Positions 25,801-38,095 of a DNA stretch of 64,000 nucleotides are shown in pieces. A model generated the notes under the pieces. That model was not told the origin of the DNA. It made no database searches and saw only the letters and a list, made by a program, of their open reading frames with translations. Positions within the stretch are counted from its first letter, which is position 1; every line of letters begins with the position of its first letter. The stretch is from Ampullaceana balthica (lineage: Eukaryota > Mollusca > Gastropoda > Lymnaeidae), in assembly GCA_944989445.1 (NCBI GenBank), contig CALYLW010000209.1, positions 1,072,870 through 1,136,869 of the forward strand. Reading direction: 5' to 3'. Position numbers and translations under genes: made by a program.

Positions 25801-28800
25801 GGCAGCGCACTGGACTGTCGTACCAATGGTCACGGGTTCGAATCCGTGTGAAGGCAAGGGTTTGTTCCCGGGGCCTAGGGCGTCCCTGAGTCACCCCGCT
25901 CCGAATGGGTACCTAACACTACATGTAGTTAGGCGGCTGGGTAATGCGTGGAACCCACAAAGCCGTGGCCTGTGAATGCTGCATCACTTGCCAACAGATC
26001 ATCTGTCATGGTCTGTGGACGCAACTATCTTCTGCATAGAAGGAGCGTCTGTATAGATAAGATAAGATACTTCCTTTTTTCAATAAAAAAAAATAAATGA
26101 CCATTTAATTTAATATTACTGAAAAACTTTGTAGTTAAAGATAATTTAAAGGTACATTATTTTGTTTGGGGCCTGATTATCTTGTCTAGATGGTTCCAGT
26201 CAACAACAAAAATACTATTAATAAAGATGAAGCTGCTTTTGTAAATAAAATATTGTTAAAAATTGTTAAAAGGCAAATATTAGAATGAGAAAGATTAAAG
26301 ATTTATTACATTTAAACTTAACATTGTCATTAGCTCCTAAACAAATAATTTTTTTTCTCTAATTGTTACTGTTCAGAAAGACTTTGGAACATCTGGCCTT
26401 GCAGACCTGTCTTCATGGCTGTGGTCCTGCATGGATATGCTTTCATCCCTACAAGAAGTGGGATTACCCCTCAAAATAGAGGTATACATTTCGTTTCGTT
26501 TCACAAGGACATTGTTACTAAAATACAAGATACACAAACAAATTGTGTAATGAAAACAATAAATTTAAGATTTATTAATAGACCAATACAAAGGTAGACG
26601 TTTCGGCTAATGCCTTTGTCAGTTCAAATAACTTACACTAGTATTAGAATTATACCGACATTGTATTAGACATTCTATATCATGGAAAAATAATTACGTA
26701 CAGATAAAAAGAAGTATAAAAAAAACCAACAAACAATGACACAGGATATAAGAAAAACGAGGGAGTATCAAAAGTTACAGTGAAAACCACACCGGGGAAA
26801 AAGATTCCTCAGTTATTTAAAATTGTGAATTTGGTTTAATCCATATGGAGCCAATGTACCAAATCTTTTTATAAATCCATTTTCTATGTAGATACTATCA
26901 TGGGTACTGCTCGTCTATAAAATGCCAGTAACTGCAATATCTGAAATCCCGCATTGTTACTACTTTGTTTCATTATTTTAAAAAATAACATGCATTGTTT
27001 TGTTGTTTTTTGTTATTTTAATTAGGGCTGTTTTCAGACTATGCTATTGCTAAAAATGTAAACAAATAACATTAATGATTCAATAAATTTTGTTCTGTGT
27101 TTAATTTTAGCACTTTCAGCAAAATGAGAGTATTTGAAATAATATAATCCGGCATAAATGTTTATTTTAAATCATCAGTTGAATTACACGGCATTTTATT
27201 TCACACATCCTCATGAACTGGAATTTTTGCGACTGATTGTGTCATCCCACTTGATGACCTTTGGACGCAGTGTGGTTATTGGTCACAGTGCTGAAAAAGT
27301 AAATGTGCTGGTCTACACCCTGGGACTGTTTTGCTGGGATGGTGAAAGATTTCGTTCCAGGGCTGCTCTAAATGGAAGAAATTGGCCCTATTTTCAGGAC
27401 CTGTGTGTACAAGGATGCATAAAGGTATGGCGAAATGAAAATAAGTCATCTTAGAAATATTGCTTGAGAAATTTCACCAAGAGATTGATATCTTATATTT
27501 CTGTATCACATTCTGATCACATTTTTTAAAAAAGTAATATTTTAGTTTTAAGTGATAATAAATTGAAGAAAAAAAATGTTCAGAAGGGCTGTCCATATGG
27601 AAAATATGCACTACATTTGATGAGGGTGTATATTTAGATTATGTAATTTTTAAAACTGCATACATTTTTTTCATCCAAATATTATATTTCTCCAAGAATC
27701 ATCCTGAAATTCTTAGAGTCCTTAAATATTTTACCTATCGCGTATAGTGCTGAAAAAAAATTTCATGGAATAATTTTTAACGATCATCATACTATTGTGT
27801 CTTCAAAAGTGAACACTAGTAGCATGGTAGAGACATCAAAAATAAGATCAATAATAAGTCAATCATTAGCCTTTGAAGCCATCATTAATCCTGTGCATTT
27901 ATATGGGGGTAGAGTCCACCAATATGTGATAAAGAATGTTAAATATCATATATGTCATACATTTATTGCAATTAAAGAGGGAAATGGTCAGGGTGGGAAA
28001 TCTGCAAATTGTGTTTTTATTTTCTCAAGCATAACTTGTTTCATTAATTTTGTTCCTCTTTACTAGCGATTACTTGAAATATTTAAAATGATGGTTCCCT
28101 TGCCAAATTTAGGTTTTTAACAAACGTGCTATATCAAATTTTAACAAATACTCTGCAAAACTTTTTTAAAAAATAACCGGTACAATTCTAAAAATTGAAA
28201 GCGTAGTCCCTTCATATGGCCCTGCCAAGCAAAGCTGGAAAACTTAATTCATTTTTTACTCAATTAACTAAATTTTTTATTCAGTTAACTTTTTTTTATT
28301 GGGGGGGGGGTGGTGGGGAGGTAACCTTTTACATATGCTGAGGGTGATGTCTAAAGATGTATGTATGTATGTTATAGTATAGTTGGAAAGGGGTAGAAAA
28401 TCTAACTTTTTGCTTATACTTTACATCCATGGCCTATAATGTTACGCTTATGGTTTCATGGTGGAGGAGCATATACCTGCATTAACTGATGCATTTCGAA
28501 TTGAAAAGATGGTTATAGGTTTAAATCATGTTTATTAATGAATTTAATGGATTTGCATGACAGTCCTTTAAATTGACCCGTAGGTTTTTTTTAGTGTTCT
28601 ACTTACCTTGGCTTTTAAAATATTCACTTTAAAAATTTTTAAAACAAGTCACTCATTTAGCATAACAAAATATATTTTCTAGAATTGTCCCTTAGGTCTT
28701 AAGTTGTTGTTTTATCTGTTCCAAGTGTTTGAGAGAAACCATCATTTTTTGTTCACAACCATATAGTGAAAATGCTACAAATTTGGTGAAGTTTTCTCTT

Positions 28801-31800
28801 GGTTACCATAATTAATTGTACTACTAAATCTGGGTAATTTATTCCTAGAATCTGGACGGATCATCTAATTTATTTATTCCTAGAATCTGGACGGATCATC
28901 TAATTTATTTATTCCTAGAATCTGGACGGATCATCTAATTTATTTATTCCTAGAATCTGGACGGATCATCTAATTTATTTATTCCTAGAATCTGGACGGA
29001 TCATCTAATTTATTTAGTCCTAGAATCTGGATGGATCATCTAATTTATTTATTCCTAGAATCTGGACGGATCATCTAATTTATTTATTCCTAGAATCTGG
29101 ACGGATCATCTAATTTATTTATTCCTAGAATCTGGATGGATCATCTAATTTATTTATTCCTAGAATCTGGACGGATCATCTAATTTATTTATTCCTAGAA
29201 TCTGGATGGATCATCTAATTTATTTATTCCTAGAATCTGGATGGATCATCTAATTTATCAGTACGCGACTTGCTCTGCAGCCAGTACCCCACCACTATTA
29301 TAGATGTTGAACGCCGAGAAGTTACACAATCCAGTCCTGCGGCGGACCATAGACGTATGAGCCATGAGGCCTTAATAAAAGAGTTGAAGGAATTGTATGA
29401 AGGAGAAGAAGGCTATGGCACTGGGTAAGTGTGTGTTTTTTAATGTAAATTCATTTTTCTGTAGGAAGCTATGGAATTTTTTTAAAGCTTTTATTTAGTT
29501 AAACATAAGTAATTTAACCAATAGTCTGCTGGTAAATTTTGATATATTTCAAGGTTGTTTTTTTGGGTGTTTTTTGTGTGTGTATCCACAAGTTTATCTA
29601 TTCTGCATTATCTCTCAAAACTTTAAAAGTGAAGGTGTAGGTTAAACTCCAAAGCATTGTTGTGTTCTGTCTTATTCACATTGCACTTAAGGTGTTCACA
29701 GTATTTTTATGTTCAAGGTGTTCAATTCAATGTTCAAATGATGTTAATCCCATTTTCTCTGTTAGAAAATAAATTCACTGTACAACTTTCCCTTAAAAAA
29801 TTTAGTTTACATAAAACATTCAACTAAATGTGTAACTCTTGTATTTTATCTACTAAAATGTACTTATTGTTTCTCACTGCAGTCCAACAAGAACTTTTCA
29901 GCCAGTCAATGTACAAGAAAGTATAGTCAAAGAGTTAATAGATGAAGTAGGTAGCTCAAAATATTTTATAATGTGCTGTCATTGTGCATAAAGTAATGGG
30001 GTGAGACTGCAATCAGGCTTTTAAAAAGGTAAATGCATAAAATAAAAACAGGGTATTAGTAGGCCTGACAGGACGTAACACAACAGCGAACGTTTCGGCA
30101 AAGAGCCTTCTTCAACGGACAAATAGTACACAAATGAAACGAATAAAACGAAATAATAGAAAAAAACACTTAGCTGAGGTGAAATCCAAGTAGTCCAGTA
30201 GAGATAAAGCAAGGAGAGAAAAGTAAGAGCTTAAATAGGAAAGGAAAGGGTGGGTGTGGCCAATCAATCAGCTTGTCAGTGCGAACACAACGTTGATCCC
30301 ATGTGGTGTAAGAGTCCCATATTCATGGATTAGTCTATTCTCCAGACTGACCCGGCCGGGTGTGTTAGTACAAGAAACCAAGGCGGTGACAGACATGTCA
30401 TCGACGCCCATGTGGTCCCGTCCATTGAAGTGTCGGGAGACAGGACACTGTTTGTCTTGTTTAATGGCACGTACATGTTCCGCGATACGGCAAGAGAGTA
30501 ACCTCCCCGTTTCACCAATGTACTTCAAAGGACAGCGCTTACACACAATGGTGTAGACCACATTGCGGCTAGTACAAAGATAGCCATTCCTAATCTTGAA
30601 TGTCCCCTTAGGGAAGACAATCTGGTCTGTCTGGGTAACAAAGGGACATGTCTTGCAGCGATTACGACCACATGGCTTAGTGCCCAGATGGGAGGACGGA
30701 ATAAGCAGACGGCTACGAACCAATAGGTCTCGCAGATTTTTGTCCCTCCTGAATACAATGAGGGGTGGGGTGGAAAATATGTTGTTTGTCTCAGGGTCCG
30801 CGAGGAGAATGGTGCGGTTTTTCACAAATATTTCCTTTGCTCTGATGTTGTGGGGATGGTATGTGAGCACCAATTTGCTCCTTTCATTACTATCACTGGA
30901 GCGTGATACAAAAGCGTCAGCACGAGTTAAGTTTTTAACTCGCTGAAGTGCAGATTGAAGTATAGCTTCAGGGTAAGACCTTTGTCTAAAAAACTCCACC
31001 ATTTCCAACGCCTTTTCCAAAAAGTCCTCATTAGATTGACACAGCCTACGGAGGCGAAGGAGTTGTGAAAATGGAATAGAATCCTTACAGGATTTGGGAT
31101 GAGACGAGGGATAGAGTAGGTAAGAGTGACTGTCCGTAGGTTTGAAGTAGGCCGAAGTGAGGAGGCGGTTCTTCTGGAGAGTTACAGTAATGTCCAGGAA
31201 ATTAACCGATAGTTCGGAAATCGTGTGAGTGAACTTAATGGAGGGGTGAAAAGAATCAACAAAGTTGATGAACGTGTCAAGTTCACTCCTCTCCATATGA
31301 GTGACCCCAATGCCGTCATCAATGTATCTTTTATAAAATTCGGGGGAGGCGACCAGTGTATTCTTGTTCCACTCTGTGCTCGAAATGGCCCATGAACAAG
31401 CATGCATAGCTGGGTCCCATTTTAGTCCCCATGGCGACCCCACTGATTTGGTCAAAGAACTGGCCATTGAACTCAAACGAGTTGAGGGTTAAGACCAATT
31501 CCGCCAAGCGTAGTAAGGCATGTGTAGGTATATTGGGGTGAGGTTGTCTGTCCAAAAAGTATTGTACAGCCAGAAGGCCATCGTTGTGGGGAATGGATGT
31601 ATAGAGGGAACATACATCAAGGAGGAACAGATAGTTCTTTACGTTTGGATTGATGCTCAGAGAGTCGAATGTCCGTAAGGCATGGTTGGTGTCCTTAATG
31701 TACGTAGGGAGGGATGCCACTATCGGTTGGAAGACACTATCCAAGAATTCAGAAATGTGTTCTGTTGGACAAGAACATGCAGAGACAATAGGTCTACCAG

Positions 31801-34786
31801 GGTTACCATCCTTGTGAATTTTAGGAAGGAGATAAAAGGATGGCTTGCCCAGGTCACTGTCAAAAATGTGCATCCTGGACGCTGATTGAGGTAGAGCGCA
31901 TTCTGTTATCAACTCATCGATGGTCTTTTTAACCACCGTGTTGTTTTTCATGATGGGATCTGTGGCTCTCTGTTGGTAGAACTGGGTGTCCTCCAGTTGT
32001 CTCTGAGCTTCCTTAATATACAACTCCTTATCCCATACAACTACGGCCCCGCCTTTGTCGGCCGGTTTGATGACAATGTCTTTACGGCTGCGCAATAAAG
32101 ACAAGGCTTTCGACTCAACTTTAGAAAGGTTGGATTTACGGAGTCGAGGAAACAAAAGGTTTTTAATATCATTCTCTGTGCTTTTGATATATAAGTCCAG
32201 AGCCTTGGATTGACCAGGCGGTGGTGTCCAAGTAGATTTCCTTTGTTTTTTGAATGGGAATAACTCATCATCGGGAAGCGTGTTGTTTTTCCCGGCAAAA
32301 TGGAACTGAAGTCTGAGAGCGCGGAAAAAAACGTTGAGAATCGCTCTGTAGTTGAAAACGGTCGCAAGAAGGTGTAAGAGGAATGAATTTAAGACCCTTA
32401 GATAGAAGGGATCTTTCATTCTCTGAGAGTGGTAAATCTGGGGGTATGCAAATTACTAAATTCTTGTTGGTGGTGGTCTGTTGAGGTATAACTTGAGGAG
32501 GTTTAAGTTTACCAAGCTTCTTCTTTTTGTTAGTTGATAGAAACAGATATAAATCCCGGTTGAGTTGGTGGATAATGACTCTAATGAAGTTAAGTGCCAA
32601 GTGGTTATCACTTAACTTGGATCTCATACGGTCTTCAAGTCTGTATATCTGGGTGCTGAGATAAGCGATATACCGTTTGTGAGAGTGTACGAGAAGACGC
32701 ATGCGTTGAAAAGCAACTTTTTTCTCAAGTGATAAAAGTTGAGATTTATCCTTAGAATTAAATGAAGCAGATGCCGGGTTAAAATTGCTGTTAATTTCCT
32801 GGACATTACTGTAACTCTCCAGAAGAACCGCCTCCTCACTTCGGCCTACTTCAAACCTACGGACAGTCACTCTTACCTACTCTATCCCTCGTCTCATCCC
32901 AAATCCTGTAAGGATTCTATTCCATTTTCACAACTCCTTCGCCTCCGTAGGCTGTGTCAATCTAATGAGGACTTTTTGGAAAAGGCGTTGGAAATGGTGG
33001 AGTTTTTTAGACAAAGGTCTTACCCTGAAGCTATACTTCAATCTGCACTTCAGCGAGTTAAAAACTTAACTCGTGCTGACGCTTTTGTATCACGCTCCAG
33101 TGATAGTAATGAAAGGAGCAAATTGGTGCTCACATACCATCCCCACAACATCAGAGCAAAGGAAATATTTGTGAAAAACCGCACCATTCTCCTCGCGGAC
33201 CCTGAGACAAACAACATATTTTCCACCCCACCCCTCATTGTATTCAGGAGGGACAAAAATCTGCGAGACCTATTGGTTCGTAGCCGTCTGCTTATTCCGT
33301 CCTCCCATCTGGGCACTAAGCCATGTGGTCGTAATCGCTGCAAGACATGTCCCTTTGTTACCCAGACAGACCAGATTGTCTTCCCTAAGGGGACATTCAA
33401 GATTAGGAATGGCTATCTTTGTACTAGCCGCAATGTGGTCTACACCATTGTGTGTAAGCGCTGTCCTTTGAAGTACATTGGTGAAACGGGGAGGTTACTC
33501 TCTTGCCGTATCGCGGAACATGTACGTGCCATTAAACAAGACAAACAGTGTCCTGTCTCCCGACACTTCAATGGACGGGACCACATGGGCGTCGATGACA
33601 TGTCTGTCACCGCCTTGGTTTCTTGTACTAACACACCCGGCCGGGTCAGTCTGGAGAATAGACTAATCCATGAATATGGGACTCTTACACCACATGGGAT
33701 CAACGTTGTGTTCGCACTGACAAGCTGATTGATTGGCCACACCCACCCTTTCCTTTCCTATTTAAGCTCTTACTTTTCTCTCCTTGCTTTATCTCTACTG
33801 GACTACTTGGATTTCACCTCAGCTAAGTGTTTTTTTCTATTATTTCGTTTTATTCGTTTCATTTGTGTACTATTTGTCCGTTGAAGAAGGCTCTTTGCCG
33901 AAACGTTCGCTGTTGTGTTACGTCCTGTCAGGCCTACTAATACCCTGTTTTTATTTTATGCATTTACCTGTCATTGTGCAGTATTGAAGTATTATTTATT
34001 TAATGCAGTTTCGAGGCCATTATAAAGACCTTGTCCCAGGCTAATAAAAAGATTATGTCTCAAGGCTCTTCAATGATTGACTTTTGACATTATTATGAAA
34101 GTATATTATTTATTTACATTAAAAATATTAAAGAAAAATTACTTTCTTATGAATATTTGCCCATTCATTGGTATGTGTGTAAGTGATGAGAGGCTTATTT
34201 AATCTCCCTATAAGACAATTTGTTAATCAATATAATGTGGTTATAGTTTAGCTGATTATTTTGTTGCAAAGCTGTTTTTTTATAACAGACCATTTTTCTA
34301 TTAATTTACGCTCTGGCCTTATCTGTTATGCATAGATCTTCAAACTCCCAACAGAGAATGGGATTCGAGAGAGTTACATTCGACACTTCATGCATAGCCT
34401 GCAACGGCGGGCTTTCTGTCTCATCAAGTACATAGAAGGGGATGTGTAAGAACTTTAATTTTGAATAACAAGCTTAAAAATAACTTTTGGTGTTACATTT
34501 AATTAAAGTCACTCATTTCCCATACAACACGCCATTTAGATTTAAATTCATTCAAGTTATTCATGCAGCTTTATCAAACTTAAAATTTCTTCACAGAGTA
34601 TCAGGTGCTACTGGTAATAGGTTAAGCTCCAAGCGTCTCAAACAAGACCTCAACTTACTGCTTGAGGGAGACTTTCGTATTGTGTTGGCGGCTGCAGACA
34701 AGTTAAAACCTGGAATCTATCAGTACATTCTAGGGGAGAGGAGATATGATAATGAATACCTGCCCAATATGGCTGACGTCTTATAG
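22821..34786 (+). CDS. C9orf72: C9orf72 homologue (guanine nucleotide exchange C9orf72), 9 coding exons, 486 aa
   Basis: Exons: 22821-23168, 24617-24760, 25676-25738, 26377-26481, 27179-27424, 29234-29424, 29883-29946, 34336-34445, 34597-34786 (stop TAG). All junctions are GT/AG with consistent phases; 486 aa against 481 in human. Family knowledge: a DENN-fold protein that joins SMCR8 and WDR41 in a GAP complex acting in autophagy and lysosome signalling. Seen here: WDNILGPR at residues 71-78, GVIIPAFIFSAHG in exon 2, a stretch ending VVIGHSAEKVN in exon 5, YPTTIIDV in exon 6 and the conserved end LLLEGDFRIVLAAADKLKPG. The start ATG at 22821 has a good context (GCCATGG). The Ser-rich leader is 38 residues longer than in human. 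Exon 6 starts in a 12-copy minisatellite, and the intron before exon 8 carries a Penelope-like element. Divergent from HM13. Confidence 0.96.
23290..24010. repeat. Local repeats in C9orf72 intron 1
   Basis: Two families. Units of about 115 bp at 23520-23870 share TTTAGGGTCAGGGTTAG and AGTTGTCTATTTTTTACA (three copies). Units of about 33 bp at 23885-24002 repeat TTGCACGGTATCATCCCGTG, with a diverged copy at 23305-23330. A tRNA-like stretch (GGCATGGGTTCGATTTTCAG) lies near 23480-23500, but a full tRNA does not fold by eye. Confidence 0.6.
24855..25205. repeat. Dispersed repeat, probably retroelement-derived
   Basis: Starts with a TAA microsatellite, then TATATAGCGCTGTATCCCAG and GAGAATTCCATTGTTTGGCT. 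The layout resembles the 3' regions of dispersed retroelements in invertebrates. No frame is open. It lies in the C9orf72 intron 24761-25675. Confidence 0.4.
25788..26070 (+). repeat. tRNA-derived SINE, full-length
   Basis: The head GCGGTGGTCGAGTGGCAGCG (A-box region) and GGTTCGAATCC (B box) resemble a pol III promoter. The body has CCCGGGGCCTAGGGCGTCCC and GTTAGGCGGCTGGGTAATGC, and the tail reads GTATAGATAAGATAAGATA. It matches 3606-3897 in reverse. It is inserted 50 bp after C9orf72 exon 3. Confidence 0.85.
26560..26960 (-). pseudogene. Penelope-like element 3' fragment (second family)
   Basis: The minus strand encodes a tail containing IENGFIKRFGTLAPYGLNQ. This parallels the end of the endonuclease in the larger element at 30268 (LENRLIHEYGTLTPHGINV). 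Beyond it, 26598-26625 reads ACGTTTCGGCTAATGCCTTT, similar to the ACGTTTCGGCAAAGAGCC stretch of the larger element. It lies in the C9orf72 intron 26482-27178. Confidence 0.65.
28836..29254 (+). repeat. 35-bp minisatellite spanning a splice acceptor, 12 copies
   Basis: The TAG of each unit falls every 35 bp from 28846 to 29231 with no indels. A unit reads TTTATTCCTAGAATCTGGA then CGGATCATCTAATTTA, i.e. intron end plus exon start. Only C/T and T/G point differences separate copies. The last TAG (29231-29233) is the acceptor of C9orf72 exon 6. Confidence 0.97.
30268..32870 (-). pseudogene. Penelope-like reverse transcriptase with GIY-YIG endonuclease, two frameshifts
   Basis: Three overlapping minus frames make one protein. 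The first (32870 to about 32320) covers the N-terminal region, with its first residues contributed by the inverted arm. The second (to about 31340) holds reverse-transcriptase motifs DVCSLYTSIPH and GVAMGTKMGPSYACLFMG. The third (31476-30268) holds YKRYIDDGIGV, a Cys motif CGRNRCKTCPF and the endonuclease stretch VVYTIVCKRCPLKYIGETGR, ending FALTS. This is the layout of EN-positive (Neptune-like) Penelope elements. The frame changes fall in a seven-base T run near 32322 and a five-base C run near 31345, so they could be consensus errors. The 5' part of the gene is missing, replaced by the inverted arm. Confidence 0.88.
32976..33728 (+). pseudogene. Inverted partial copy of the Penelope-like endonuclease region
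   Basis: This right-arm reading frame repeats the last 250 residues of the element's protein, including CKTCPF and KYIGETGR, with no difference from the left-arm translation. It lacks any reverse-transcriptase core and a natural start. Confidence 0.85.
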
Positions 34787-36800
34787 TCAATAGGTACGAT
34801 AGTGAATTTGTGGCTGATGTAATTATAGGGTAGGGAATATTCTATGGCGAATATCGGCTTAAAATTGGCTGATGTCTCAAAACTTTATTTAATGTTAAAT
34901 TATTAAATAACTGCAAGTTAACTGGAGCTGGGCCACATATGTCATTTGCATTTTACTTTTTGAACAAGAACCTGCATGCATCACACTTATATTGTGACAC
35001 TCGGACTTTATTCATGCCAGTGCTTAAATGATTCTTCTTGTTGTAGCGTAACTGTTTGTGTGGTTCCATGACAAAATAATGCAGTGTTTCTTTTAATTAC
35101 TGCTTCTTATAAGCAAATTAGAATAAAACAAGCTCAGATACTCTAATTAAAATGGACCAAATTAGAGAATTTGTTCATGTTTCGCTAATATTTATTTTTA
35201 TGATATGAAATTTTATGATTATTTTTTTTTAAAGCGCACTCAGGTATATATGCAAAGATTAAGCTTGTTTTTTTTCTCTTGTTTTTGTTATGCTAATTTC
35301 CGGAATACAAAACAATCATAATTTGATCATCACAAACAAACCTCGCCACATTCTCTTGCTTCCCTGCTTGTAAGAAACTTTTGATTGTTAAAGTAATTGG
35401 TTATGTCTTATTCTCACCTCAGAGGTCCATCCGGTCACTGAAATCAAATTTTCTCTGATAGTGACATTGTATTTCCATCATTTTAGCTCTGTCATTTCTA
35501 TCTGAAATCAATTAACTGATTGCGCTCAATTAATATAATTTCATGCAGTAGTCAAATATGTTAAATTCTTTCAGAATTTTCATAAGCTTTTGAATGAATT
35601 TTTTTGTTTGAATAAAATACATGACATAAATCTGAAGAGTATTAAGTTTTCTGGTAGAGATTTTATAACAGTTATTTAATTAAAAAAATCTAACCTTAGA
35701 TGTCATAAAGTTTGGCTGTCCAGCTTATCATCTGATTATAAAACATAATACACAACGCATGAGCTCGATGAACCAACAAAGCTGCTAGTTGTTGACATCA
35801 TAAGAATCTGTACAATTTGACAGCTCCCTTTTTTTTGTGTGTTGATAATCTAGTGTTTGTGTAGAAAATCAATGTTGATAACTGTGATAACCCAAAAATA
35901 CTTTATTCGCTTGATCCAATCTTTAACCAGTGTTTAGTGGCTGTCCATAAATAACGTTACGCGATTTTGGCCGATAAATGACGCCCCCCCCCTCATCACG
36001 CGTGGTCACGAAAACCTTGACCCCTCCTCTAATATGACGTCACAAAGCTTTGCAAACCCCCCCCCCTGCTGTATTTTCTATTTTTTAAAAAGAGCATGTT
36101 TCAAATCACTTTTTTGTCATTTAAGTATGTATTTAATGTAAGGTTGCACTCTAATATCGTAACACGTGTGAAGCCATGTAAAAAGTCATAAAATAAATTG
36201 TAAGAAATCAAATATATAAAAGGAAATTTTTATTTAAAGTTGCGCGTTTTGATGTGATATTATTTCTCAAACGCCCCCCCCCCTCATCACACGTCGTCAC
36301 AAATGTGTTGACCCCCCCCCTCCCCTAGGTGTGTGACACCATTTATGTAACATTCAACACCTGACTGAACTTTTGCCATATTTTTCTTATGTAGCATTCA
36401 AAACATGATTCATGCCGCTAGTTTCAAATGTCATCATCTTCAATCATGCAGTCACTGCTAAGCTTGGCAAATGTCTACTAACTGAAGTAAAGTTATAACC
36501 AAAATATATTGCTGTAAGCATTTTTGTCAGCTCAATCATTGTATAACCAACTGATATCACTTGTCTGTGATACTGCTTTCGTTTTAATTAGTTTTTAAAT
36601 GTGGACAAATTTAATGGCTTTGTATTAAATTAAATTCTATTTCAATGCTATTTAATAAAATTGTTATTCACTTTTTTTAAAAGTGTTGGTGTCTTTGATA
36701 CATTCCTCAATCTTCACAACTTTACATTGATCTGTGTACTGATTCTAAAAAACTGAACCACAACTTTGATAATACATACATATGAATTCAGATTTTTTTT
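34787..36800 (+). other. C9orf72 3' region
   Basis: Possible poly(A) signals AATAAA at 35122-35127 and TTTAATAAAATTG near 36651. It contains a family A element at 35936-36352. No other gene is seen. Confidence 0.45.
35936..36352. mobile_element. Inverted-repeat element family A
   Basis: Left end GGCTGTCCATAAATAACGTTACGCG; right end GTGTGACACCATTTATG. It shares the AATATCGTAACACGTGTGAA core and the C-runs of the other copies (16345, 19428, 19700, 47556). No coding content. Confidence 0.65.
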
Positions 36801-36804
36801 TGTG

Positions 36805-37030
36805 TCCCATAACCTCGTGGTCGTAGGGGGTTCCAATGTTTCCATTAGATTTAGATCTTTCTTGGGCTTTGTAGACCTAGCGGCGCCCATCTCCTCTCCA
36901 GGTCAGTGGAGGACTTTCTAGCAATAGTCATTTATCAACATTTTTATTGTGGCTTTAACGTAGGCTAGATCCCACGCCCCTCAGCTTGTGAGGCGAGCGC
37001 ACTATTGACTTCGCTATCCAGCTAATTCAG
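36805..37030 (-). repeat. Probable tRNA-derived SINE
   Basis: Read on the minus strand from 37030 it starts GCTGGATAGCGAAGTC, then AATAGTGCGCTCGCCT, a tRNA-like D-arm and anticodon region, and continues into a body ending near CCTCGTGGTCG in plus sense. The B box is degraded. It differs from the SINE at 25788. Confidence 0.4.
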
Positions 37031-37794
37031 ATTATAGTAGTATATAGTAAGCTGGAAGAGAATGATGTATCACAATTAAAGGAAACAATTGAACTGTTAT
37101 AAATTACTCACGCTCCTCCTATATAGAAGATTATTGCATCCTACTCTTATCCACAGACTCTCCTATACAGAAGATATTTATTGAAAAAACTGCAATTAAA
37201 ACATGAATTAATGTTTCTTTGGGGAGTGTGACAAAAATACCGAAAATTGATAATGTTGGTTGTATCAGGCAACCCAATCCACGTCCGAATTCCGGACGGG
37301 GAAAAAAAAATTAATTTGTATGTGTTTGTTCATGCATATGGAATAAGAAAAGTGTTTTTATCCCTATGTCTATCTGAGGGTTGTATTAGATTATCTTTGT
37401 GTTGTATTTCCAAGTTAGAATGAATTGCCTATTATGTATTATTACTACATGTACTTTGAATATAGTAAAAATGAAATAAATGAACCTACATGTAGAAGAA
37501 AATCAGCAGCCCCATCATGGGTCTTCTCGGGGAAAACCTCCTAGCAACTTTGCAACTATGTCCCGCCCTCCCAAGGGAACCTAACATGGGACCGGTATGG
37601 TCGCTTCTGAAGTGCTACTAAAAGTGGTGGTCCGCAGACCTGTGCTGGTTCGTGCGCCATCCGCCACCAGTCAGCAGAAGTTATCATAAAAGCACTGAAA
37701 TATAATTAAAATTCTCCATTTGCAGCAATTATTACTACCCCTATAGAATGTGTCAATTTTTCTGCAATAAGCACAAAAAATAAAATAAATAAAC
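37031..37794. other. Intergenic, no gene seen
   Basis: Contains SINE-tail-like remnants near 37110-37170 (TATATAGAAGATTATTGCAT) and a G/C-rich stretch 37505-37690 of unknown origin. No open frame of note. Confidence 0.35.
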
Positions 37795-38095
37795 TTACGG
37801 CTGTTAACGATTAATTTAAATTTAATCGTTAACTTTTGAAAATATAACGATTAATTAATCGTTAATTTCGGTTAAAGCCAAAAATTAAAATTTATGATGT
37901 CATAAATAACACTTATTAAACGTTCTTGTTGAAAATCTAAATAATGTAACACTGGAATGTCTCCTTTACATGTCATCTTTTAACCAACTACGCAAAAGAC
38001 AAGTGCGTTGACATTATTTGGTTCAAGTGATGAGCGGGTCTAATTGACATATATTGTTATAAGTTATATGGTTATATACCAGCCGAGCTGAACAT

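Larger units (their letters stand above)
29989..33969 (-). mobile_element. Penelope-like element with inverted terminal arms
   Basis: Left arm 30027-31206 and right arm 32790-33969 are inverted copies of 1,180 bp with no net length difference; encoded peptides in both arms are identical, so insertion is recent. The unique core is 31207-32789. A 13-bp duplication CTGTCATTGTGCA flanks it (29976-29988 and 33968-33980), with 38 bp (29989-30026) between the left duplication and the left arm, a one-sided extension. It sits in the C9orf72 intron 29947-34335, antisense to the gene. Confidence 0.92.

Noticed and set aside
28836..29254. Possible CRISPR-like array because of regular spacing
   Set aside because: There are no unique spacers; it is a simple head-to-tail tandem repeat in a eukaryotic gene.
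30254..30946. Plus-strand frames within the Penelope-like left arm
   Set aside because: They are antisense shadows of the endonuclease coding region and recur exactly in the right arm.
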